A stretch of 13,232 nt of DNA from an uncultured Gammaproteobacteria bacterium (GTDB lineage Bacteria > Pseudomonadota > Gammaproteobacteria > Pseudomonadales > UBA5518), in the NCBI GenBank assembly GCA_903921135.1, contig CAIXOY010000153.1, positions 1-13,232 of the forward strand, given 5' to 3'. Of the stretch, positions 1 to 5,774 are shown one piece after another (the stretch's first letter is position 1; every line of letters starts with the position of its first letter). The notes beneath the pieces were generated by a model. It made no database searches and had not been told where the DNA came from. It saw only the letters and a program-made list of their open reading frames with translations. The translations under genes and the position numbers were made by a program.

Positions 1-439
1 CCGCCGCGGCCTGCACCGGGTTCACCGGCACGATGCCCTGCCACCACGCGGCGGCGGCCGTGGCGGTGGGTACCTCTCCTGCACTCACGCTGCGCAACGC
101 AGCGGCGGAGCCTGCATCCACGGGCCATGCCGACAGGATCAGCGGGAACAGGAGCGCCGCCAGCGCAGCAGAAGCCGTGAGCAGTGCCACCATCAGTCCC
201 AGCGCACGCGCAGCCAGCCCGCCCGTGCCCACGGTGTCGGAGGCAGAGGCAATGCCCGTGATCACCAGCGCGAAGACCAGTGGCACGATCCCCATCCGGA
301 GTGCGCTCAACCACAGCCCGCCCACCGGATCGGCGATGCCCTGTGCCACGGGCAGCAGCGCGCCACCCGTGAGTCGCAGCACAGCGCCGCAGGCGAGCCC
401 GCCGAGCAGCGCAAGGAGTATTTTCAGGGTGTTGCTCAT
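1..439 (-). CDS. Cation:dicarboxylate/amino-acid symporter (SDF/DAACS family), N-terminal part, runs off the left edge
   Basis: This is the first 146 residues of an inner-membrane secondary transporter that takes up dicarboxylates or amino acids with Na+ or H+. The reading frame stays open to the window edge. It starts with a hydrophobic helix (residues 5-25). It then has the family-typical second-helix signature RMGIVPLVFALVITGI at 48-63, comparable to the VPLVF segment of GltP/DctA transporters, and another hydrophobic segment near 76-104. Substrate-binding hairpins lie in the missing C-terminal two thirds, so the substrate cannot be named. The ATG at 437-439 is chosen because the hydrophobic N-terminus begins directly there; no good Shine-Dalgarno sequence is visible. 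It lies 72 bases downstream of the cytochrome b gene on the same strand and may be co-transcribed with it. Confidence 0.8.
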   Translation of the reverse strand, partial: MSNTLKILLALLGGLACGAVLRLTGGALLPVAQGIADPVGGLWLSALRMGIVPLVFALVITGIASASDTVGTGGLAARALGLMVALLTASAALAALLFPLILSAWPVDAGSAAALRSVSAGEVPTATAAAAWWQGIVPVNPVQAAA

Positions 440-511
440 TGCCGCAGCCGCCCGGGCTCTCCGCGAGGGTTGATCCCCGGGATGGTATCGCAGGGCGGGC
501 GCGGCGTCCGT

Positions 512-1111
512 TCAGGGTTGTTGTTTGCGCCCTGTCACCATCGCGCGGACGAGGTTCTCGCGGTGCAGTGCGCTGGCGACCACCACGCCCGCTATGTGCA
601 CCAGCACCAGCGCCAGAGCGGCGTTGGCGAGGATCTCGTGTGTTTCGTGCCAGAAGTGCTTGCTGCCCACCTTGGTGTAACGGCCGTCGTCCCGCAGTGG
701 CTCGCCACGCATCAGCGCTGCGGCCGCGGCGACGGGCCCGCGGCCTTTTTCGGCCGCGAAATACGCCATGCCGCTTCCGGCCGTTCCGGTCAGCGCCGCG
801 AGGAGCAGGAGGATCATCAGCCCGCCTGCCGGGTTGTGTCCGAGGTAGTGCTTCGGTTGCCGCGCGAGCAAGCCCTGCAGGTAGGCGCGCACATCAGCGA
901 GCGGATAGACGAAATTCCTGAAGCGAGCGTGTTCGGGGCCGATGAAACCCCAGAGGATGCGGAAGGCGATCACGATCAGTACGCCATAACCCGCGGAGGT
1001 GTGCAGCCATGCCGGTTCGCCCTCGGTGAAGTACGCGGTGAGGAAGAGAGCTGCGAGCATCCAGTGCCCGAAGCGTACGACGATGTCCCAGACGCGAATG
1101 GATTGGCTCAT
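512..1111 (-). CDS. Cytochrome b561 / Ni-Fe hydrogenase b-subunit type membrane protein
   Basis: A 199-residue di-heme membrane cytochrome b of the bacterial b561/HupC-like family (Ni_hydr_CYTB type). Such proteins pass electrons between the quinone pool and a partner oxidoreductase or c-type cytochrome. Four hydrophobic segments are visible (about 10-28, 39-56, 96-116 and 160-181). Likely heme-ligand histidines are H16 in RFGHWML, H37 in WLHTSAGYG, H158 in WHETHEI and H172 in LVHIAGV. The family motifs LWGFIGPEHARF (53-64) and GHNPAGGLM (91-99) are intact. The ATG at 1111 is preferred over an in-frame ATG at 1180. The shorter protein begins MSQSIRVWD, right at the conserved family start, and the longer form would run through the inverted repeat of the divergent regulatory region. 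No cytochrome c or hydrogenase partner is in the window. Confidence 0.88.
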   Translation of the reverse strand: MSQSIRVWDIVVRFGHWMLAALFLTAYFTEGEPAWLHTSAGYGVLIVIAFRILWGFIGPEHARFRNFVYPLADVRAYLQGLLARQPKHYLGHNPAGGLMILLLLAALTGTAGSGMAYFAAEKGRGPVAAAAALMRGEPLRDDGRYTKVGSKHFWHETHEILANAALALVLVHIAGVVVASALHRENLVRAMVTGRKQQP

Positions 1112-1145
1112 GAAGCTGCCCGCAGATTTTTGAGGGAAGGCGGCT

Positions 1146-1170
1146 ATGACTCGCGCCGCGCCAGAGTCAT
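1146..1170. promoter_or_regulatory. Perfect 7+7 inverted repeat, candidate operator
   Basis: ATGACTC at 1146-1152 and GAGTCAT at 1164-1170 are exact reverse complements with an 11-base spacer. Half-site centres are 18 bases apart, just under two helical turns, as for many dimeric repressors. The arms are less GC-rich than their surroundings and lie between two divergent start codons. Regulator binding is inferred; no regulator gene is in the window. It could also form an RNA hairpin. Confidence 0.4.
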
Positions 1171-1311
1171 TACATGGCAAGAATCACCTGTGCCGCACTG
1201 CGCCAGATCATGAAATCGCCCGGTCCTGCCCCGCACGGGGTATGGCCTCCGGCACCCATGGCGCGGCACACTGCCACCTTCTTCGATCCGCTCCACATCA
1301 TCCCGCCTACC

Positions 1312-1316
1312 GGAGG
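1312..1316 (+). promoter_or_regulatory. Shine-Dalgarno sequence of the aldehyde dehydrogenase
   Basis: GGAGG ends 7 bases before the ATG at 1324. It decides the start in favour of 1324 rather than the in-frame ATG 150 bases upstream. Confidence 0.75.
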
Positions 1317-1323
1317 CCTCCCC

Positions 1324-2748
1324 ATGTTCGATTACCGCAAGTTCTACATCGATGGCGCCTGGGTGGAGCCGGCAGCCCCGCGCGATCTCGACGTCATCGA
1401 CCCGTCCAATGAGCAAGTGGTGGGCGTTATTTCTTTGGGCGGCACGGCAGACGTCGACCGTGCCGTAGCGGCAGCGCAACGCGCCTTCCCGGCGTGGTCG
1501 CAATCCACGCGCGAAGAGCGCATCGCGTTGCTCGAGCGCGCGGTTGCCATCTACAAGCGCCGCCGTGAAGACATGGCCCGCGCCATCGCCCACGAGATGG
1601 GCGCGCCCTGGTGGCTCGCCAAGGGCTCGCAGGCCGGTTGCGGCAGCGGTCACCTCGCCACTGCGGTAGAGGTACTCAAGAATTTCAGTTTCGAGGAAAT
1701 GCAGGGCAATACGCGCATCGTGCGCGAGCCCGTGGGCGTGTGCGCGCTGATCACGCCCTGGAACTGGCCGATCAACCAGATCGCCTGCAAGGTGGCACCG
1801 GCGCTCGCCACGGGTTGCACGATGGTGCTCAAGCCCAGCGAGATCGCACCGCTCTCGGGCTACATCTTTGCCGAGATCCTCCACGAAGCCGGCGTGCCGG
1901 CGGGTGTCTTCAACCTCGTGAACGGCGACGGCCCCGGCGTGGGCGCGCCGTTGAGCGCACACCCCGGCATCGACATGGTGTCATTCACCGGTTCGACGCG
2001 TGCAGGCGTGCTGATCGCCAAGGCCGCGGCCGATACGGTGAAGCGCGTGACGCAGGAACTCGGCGGCAAGTCACCCAACATCATCCTCGACTACGCGGGC
2101 TTTGCCGATGCCGTGTACGCAGGCACGCGTTCGTGCTTCTACAACACCGGGCAGTCCTGCAACGCGCCCACGCGCATGCTCGTGCCCGCAGCGCGTCATG
2201 CCGAAGCGCTCGAGATCGCCGCGCGCGCGGCCGCCGCCGAAGTGGTGGGCGATCCCTTCGCCGAGGGCACCACCATCGGGCCCGTGGTGAGCGATGTGCA
2301 GTGGAAGAAAATCCAGGGTCTGATCGAGAAGGGCATTGCCGAGGGCGCGCAACTCGTGGCCGGCGGCCCGGGCCTGCCCGAGGGCATCACGAGCGGATAT
2401 TTCGTACGGCCCACGGTCTTCGGCGGTGTGAACAATCAGATGACCATCGCGCGCGAGGAGATCTTCGGGCCGGTGCTGTCGATCCTTCCTTACGGCAGCG
2501 TGGACGAGGCCGTGGCCATCGCCAACGACACGCCCTACGGTCTCTCGAGCTACATCTCCGGCGAGCCCGAAGAAGCGCGTGCAGTGGGTGCGCGCCTGCG
2601 CACCGGCATGGTTCACCTGAACGGTGCCGGTACCGAGTTCAACTCTCCGTTTGGCGGCTACAAGCAGTCGGGCAATGGCCGCGAGTGGGGCGAGTGGGGC
2701 TTCCACGATTTCGTCGAGATCAAGGCGATGATGGGCTACGGCGCCTGA
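1324..2748 (+). CDS. Aldehyde dehydrogenase, CddD-like subfamily
   Basis: A complete 474-residue NAD(P)+-dependent aldehyde dehydrogenase that oxidises an aldehyde to its carboxylate in the cytoplasm. The fold is continuous. The TPWNWP motif carries the oxyanion-hole Asn N147, and VLKPSE carries the cofactor-contacting K170. FTGST forms the Rossmann turn. ELGGKSPN holds the general base E245, the GQSCNAPTR motif holds the catalytic C279, and EEIFGP holds E379. The GQSCNAPTR form, the N-terminal KFYIDGAWVEP and the C-terminal FGGYKQSGNGREWG match my memory of the CddD/SSP0762 branch (6-oxolauric-acid-dehydrogenase-like), but the substrate is not proven. The ATG at 1324 is preferred over an in-frame ATG at 1174. 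It has GGAGG 7 bases upstream and gives the normal family length and N-terminus. The sulfotransferase gene follows after 30 bases in the same reading frame. Confidence 0.95.
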   Translation: MFDYRKFYIDGAWVEPAAPRDLDVIDPSNEQVVGVISLGGTADVDRAVAAAQRAFPAWSQSTREERIALLERAVAIYKRRREDMARAIAHEMGAPWWLAKGSQAGCGSGHLATAVEVLKNFSFEEMQGNTRIVREPVGVCALITPWNWPINQIACKVAPALATGCTMVLKPSEIAPLSGYIFAEILHEAGVPAGVFNLVNGDGPGVGAPLSAHPGIDMVSFTGSTRAGVLIAKAAADTVKRVTQELGGKSPNIILDYAGFADAVYAGTRSCFYNTGQSCNAPTRMLVPAARHAEALEIAARAAAAEVVGDPFAEGTTIGPVVSDVQWKKIQGLIEKGIAEGAQLVAGGPGLPEGITSGYFVRPTVFGGVNNQMTIAREEIFGPVLSILPYGSVDEAVAIANDTPYGLSSYISGEPEEARAVGARLRTGMVHLNGAGTEFNSPFGGYKQSGNGREWGEWGFHDFVEIKAMMGYGA

Positions 2749-2758
2749 TCGCGGCGCT

Positions 2759-2776
2759 CTGCGCGAGTACGCGCAG
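2759..2776 (+). promoter_or_regulatory. Perfect hairpin between dehydrogenase and sulfotransferase genes
   Basis: CTGCGCG (2759-2765), loop AGTA, CGCGCAG (2770-2776): a perfect 7-bp, almost all-GC stem. It fills most of the 30-base gap and ends two bases before the sulfotransferase ATG, where the Shine-Dalgarno sequence should be. No T-run follows, so it is not a standard intrinsic terminator. Control of downstream translation, or a processing or attenuation site, is inferred. Confidence 0.45.
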
Positions 2777-2778
2777 CC

Positions 2779-4809
2779 ATGGCCGAATCCGGGCGCGAGG
2801 AAGAAGCCGCGCGGGCCGAGAACCTGCTCGCTGCCACGCGTGCGCTTCGGGCAGGCGAGGCGTCCGCGTCCGAGCGGCTCTGCCGCGATTTCCTGCTCCT
2901 GCACCCGGGCTGCACCTCGCATCTGCGCCTGCTTGCGCACAGCCTGCAGGCGCAGCAGCGGGAGTCCGAGGCCGAAGAGACGCTGCGCTTCGCGCGTGAT
3001 CTGGAGCCCGGCATCTCGGGCATCCACGAGGATCTGGGCTCCCTGTTCATGCGTCTTGGCCGGGGCGAGGAGGCGCTCGCCAGCCTGCGCGCGGCGATCC
3101 GCCTCGATCCGCGCTCGGGCAGCGCGCACCGTAAGCTCGGCAAGGCGCTCGTTGCACTGGGGCGTGGTGCCGACGCCGACATCGCCTATGCGGAATTCCT
3201 CGAGCTCGACCGCGACCGCGGCGCGCTGGCCGCAGCGCTCGAACTGTTGCGCGCCGGCGATGAACCGGGTGCCGCGGATGCGTTTCGTGCCGCGCTTCGC
3301 GCCAACCCCGACAACGTCGATGCGATGCGCTTTCTGGCGGGCATCCATCGGCGACAGAAGCAGAATCTGGGCGATGCGGAGGCGCTCCTGCGACGCGCCC
3401 TGCAGCTTGCGCCCGATTACCTCGCCGCGTGGCTGTTGCTGGGCAGCGTGCTGATCGAGCGCGTGAAACTCGCCGATGCCGCCGAGACTTACCGTCGCGC
3501 CACCGCACTCGACGATACGAACACCGAGGCCTGGGCGGGCCTTGGCCATGCCCTGTCCCGTGCGGGCGATGCGGCGGGTGGCGCGGCAGCCTACGCGCGC
3601 GCCGTCGATCTGGAGCCGGGCATTCCGGGTGTGCAGATGGGCTACGCACATGCGCTGAAGACCATCGGCGACCAGGCCGGAGCGCTGCGCGCCTATCGTG
3701 CCGCGATCCGCGCCAAGCCGGATTTCGGCGAGGTCTACTGGAGCATGGCGAATCTGAAGGTGTTCCGCTTCGAGGACGCCGAGGTTGCCGCCATGGAGGC
3801 GCAGCTCGCGCACGGCGGACTGGACGAAAGCGCCGAGATCCACTTCCGCTTCGCGCTGGGCAAGGCCTGCGACGACCGCAAGGACTACCGCGCCGCATGG
3901 CAGCACTACGATGCCGGCAACCGTCGCCAGCGCATGCTCGTGAAGCACGACGGTGTGGACATGGAGGCGCGGCACGCGCGCATCATCGAGACCTTCACGC
4001 CGGAATTTCTGGCAGCGAACGCCGGCAACGGATGCGATTCGCCCGCGCCCGTTTTCATCGTCGGCTTGCCGCGCTCGGGTTCCACGCTGATCGAGCAGAT
4101 CCTGGCGAGCCACAGTCAGGTCGAGGGTACGGCGGAGCTCCCTACGCTGGGCCGCATCGTGGTATCGATGGGCCGCTACCGCACCGACCGGCGTGAGTAT
4201 CCCGAGTTGCTGCGTGACTTCCGCCGCAAGGACTGGCGCGCCTACGGCCAGCAGTACATGGAAGAGAGTGCGCCGCACCGTTTCAGCGAACGGCCGCGCT
4301 TCACCGACAAGCTCCCGAACAATTTCCCCCACGTGGGGCTGCTGCATCTCATCCTGCCCAACGCCGTGATCATCGACGCGCGCCGGCACCCGCTGGACAG
4401 CCTGCTTGGCAACTACCAGCAGCTCTATGGCAAGGGCCAGAATTTCACCTACGACATGGCCGAACTCGCCGAGTACTACCTCTCTTATCACCGGCTGATG
4501 CAGCACTGGCACACGGTGCTGCCCGGCAAGGTGCTGGAGGTGAATTACGAAGACACCGTCACGCGGCTGGAGTGGCAGGTGCGGCGCATCCTTGATCACT
4601 GCGGGCTGCCTTTCGAGGAGCAGTGCCTGCGCTTCCACGAGACGGAGCGTGCGGTGAAGACTGCGAGCTCCGAGCAGGTGCGCCAGCCGCTCTACACCGG
4701 CTCGCTCGGCAAGTGGCGGCGCTACGAAAGCGAGATCGGTTTCTGGATCGAGGAGCTTGCGCCGGTACTGGAGGGGCTTCCGCCGCAGGTGCGCGAGGCA
4801 GGGGCGTAG
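2779..4809 (+). CDS. TPR-repeat sulfotransferase (Sulfotransfer_3 type)
   Basis: A 676-residue two-part protein without signal peptide or membrane segment. Residues about 15-345 are tetratricopeptide repeats, roughly nine units of about 34 residues with typical endings such as AIRLDPRSGSAH and ALQLAPDYLAAW. This part should bind a protein or peptide partner. Residues about 423-650 form a PAPS-dependent sulfotransferase. The 5'-phosphosulfate loop is VFIVGLPRSGSTLIEQ starting at 425 (R432, S433, G434, S435, T436). The 3'-phosphate motif is around DARRHPLDS, with R535, R536 and S541. The C-terminal TGSLGKWRRYE is also typical. The acceptor is unknown; the TPR part and likeness to tyrosylprotein sulfotransferases make a protein or peptide plausible. 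The ATG at 2779 is the only ATG/GTG/TTG between the dehydrogenase stop and the first TPR, yet it has no Shine-Dalgarno sequence. It is likely co-transcribed with the dehydrogenase and convergent with the receptor operon. Confidence 0.92.
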   Translation: MAESGREEEAARAENLLAATRALRAGEASASERLCRDFLLLHPGCTSHLRLLAHSLQAQQRESEAEETLRFARDLEPGISGIHEDLGSLFMRLGRGEEALASLRAAIRLDPRSGSAHRKLGKALVALGRGADADIAYAEFLELDRDRGALAAALELLRAGDEPGAADAFRAALRANPDNVDAMRFLAGIHRRQKQNLGDAEALLRRALQLAPDYLAAWLLLGSVLIERVKLADAAETYRRATALDDTNTEAWAGLGHALSRAGDAAGGAAAYARAVDLEPGIPGVQMGYAHALKTIGDQAGALRAYRAAIRAKPDFGEVYWSMANLKVFRFEDAEVAAMEAQLAHGGLDESAEIHFRFALGKACDDRKDYRAAWQHYDAGNRRQRMLVKHDGVDMEARHARIIETFTPEFLAANAGNGCDSPAPVFIVGLPRSGSTLIEQILASHSQVEGTAELPTLGRIVVSMGRYRTDRREYPELLRDFRRKDWRAYGQQYMEESAPHRFSERPRFTDKLPNNFPHVGLLHLILPNAVIIDARRHPLDSLLGNYQQLYGKGQNFTYDMAELAEYYLSYHRLMQHWHTVLPGKVLEVNYEDTVTRLEWQVRRILDHCGLPFEEQCLRFHETERAVKTASSEQVRQPLYTGSLGKWRRYESEIGFWIEELAPVLEGLPPQVREAGA

Positions 4810-4819
4810 AGGCAAAGTC

Positions 4820-4834
4820 GCGGGCATGGCCCGC
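4820..4834. terminator. Small hairpin between convergent genes, possible weak terminator
   Basis: GCGGGC (4820-4825), loop ATG, GCCCGC (4829-4834) is a perfect 6-bp GC stem in the 36-base gap between two convergent stop codons. A shared bidirectional terminator is expected here, but no T-run flanks either side. The call is tentative. Confidence 0.3.
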
Positions 4835-4845
4835 TCCCACGGGGG

Positions 4846-5769
4846 TCAGTCGAAGGGCCAGAGCTCCAGGCCGTGGACCGCGTTGCGGACGTCCATGCTG
4901 AGGTTCACCGACAGCACGCGGCGGTTGGCGGGCAGGTCGTAGATGCTGATCGTCGAGGGAGACGAGCCGCCCGCGACCAGCGTGTCGTTCAGAACGCAGA
5001 GCCCGCGCGCAAAGCCGGGCCGCGCCACGCCGCTCGAGTCCGCGTCCATGTGCAGCAGTTCCCCTGCGGGTGGCACCGGTACGCGAAAGGCGCGGTCTTC
5101 CTCGCCTTCCCCCCGCCCCGCATAGCGCAGCGCATCGGCGCGGGTGTCGTTGAAGAGCACGCCATCGCGGAAAGGCCGCGCATTGTGCGTACCCGCCGGC
5201 AGCGTTGCGGCCATGTACACGTTGCGGCCGTTGAAGTGCAGCATCCCGCCCGTGTTCAGCCCGCTGAGATACATCCCGCCGGAACTGCAGTGGACGTTGT
5301 TCAGGTGCAGGCGGTTGATCATCAGCGGGCCGTCGTCGCGGCCGGGGTCGAAGAGCACGGCGCGGAAGCGGTCGTCCTCGGTGCTGATCTGCATCGCCCA
5401 GTCGAAGCAGCGCTGGTCCAGATCGAAGCCGAGCACCGCATCGAAGCCTGTGGACGTGAGGAACAGCTTGCGGCCGTACACGCAGATCTCGTGACAGTGG
5501 CGCAGGTAAGGGTTCCGCCAGGAACCGATGCGGCGGAAAGACGGTGTGTAGGCGAAAAGCTCGTCGCTGGCGGCGATGTAGACCACCTCGCCGTCGAAGG
5601 CGATGCCGCGAAGCCCCCGATCCCAACCGCGGCCCGACCAGTCGATGTCGCCGCGGTTCCAGTCGACCGGCTGGCGCACTTCCTGTGCGTCCAGATCGAT
5701 CAGGTAGACCCCGCCGTGGCTCTCACCCTGGTGGCTGCCGCGGACGACCGACGTGGCAACCAGTTTCAC
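4846..5769 (-). CDS. Propeller-like protein of unknown function, co-operonic with the TonB receptor
   Basis: A 307-residue protein without signal peptide or membrane segment, so probably cytoplasmic. I do not recognise a named family with certainty. Repeated strand-turn units suggest a beta-propeller: GVYLIDLD near 20, RGIAFDGEVVYIAA 54-67, KLFLTSTGFDAVLGFDLD 101-118, GGMYLSGLNTGGMLHF 164-179, GVLFNDTRADALRY 203-216 and SPSTISIYDLPANR 270-283. The late segment PGFARGLCV plus YDL resembles DUF4915/TIGR03032 proteins, but only loosely. Histidines H91, H93, H155, H160, H195 and H300 sit in what look like central turns and could bind a metal or ligand. The open frame extends upstream to an ATG at 5946, but that part is the receptor's coding DNA read in another frame. 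The GTG at 5769, 5 bases after the receptor stop, is the sensible start and implies translational coupling. Confidence 0.75.
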   Translation of the reverse strand: MKLVATSVVRGSHQGESHGGVYLIDLDAQEVRQPVDWNRGDIDWSGRGWDRGLRGIAFDGEVVYIAASDELFAYTPSFRRIGSWRNPYLRHCHEICVYGRKLFLTSTGFDAVLGFDLDQRCFDWAMQISTEDDRFRAVLFDPGRDDGPLMINRLHLNNVHCSSGGMYLSGLNTGGMLHFNGRNVYMAATLPAGTHNARPFRDGVLFNDTRADALRYAGRGEGEEDRAFRVPVPPAGELLHMDADSSGVARPGFARGLCVLNDTLVAGGSSPSTISIYDLPANRRVLSVNLSMDVRNAVHGLELWPFD

Positions 5770-5774
5770 GGGGC

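Larger units (their letters stand above)
1112..1323. promoter_or_regulatory. Divergent intergenic region between cytochrome b and aldehyde dehydrogenase
   Basis: These 212 bases separate the leftward cytochrome gene from the rightward dehydrogenase, so promoters for both directions should lie here. No convincing -35/-10 pair stands out. The clearest structure is the perfect inverted repeat at 1146-1170. A smaller CCCC-GCAC-GGGG stem sits at 1229-1240. The Shine-Dalgarno GGAGG at 1312-1316 lies 7 bases before the dehydrogenase ATG. Confidence 0.5.

Noticed and set aside
33..473. 146-codon plus-strand frame at the left edge
   Set aside because: The minus strand reads as a transporter N-terminus with the RMGIVPLVF motif and hydrophobic helices; the plus translation is Ala/Ser/Pro low complexity.
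1144..1962. Minus-strand 272-codon frame overlapping the aldehyde dehydrogenase start
   Set aside because: It would overlap the well-supported dehydrogenase and the divergent regulatory region, and its product is His/Arg-rich without motifs.
2071..4827. 918-codon open frame on the minus strand
   Set aside because: It lies antisense to the aldehyde dehydrogenase end and the whole TPR-sulfotransferase. Both have full catalytic motifs, and the antisense product is Arg/His/Leu-rich with no recognisable domain. It is a product of high-GC codon use.
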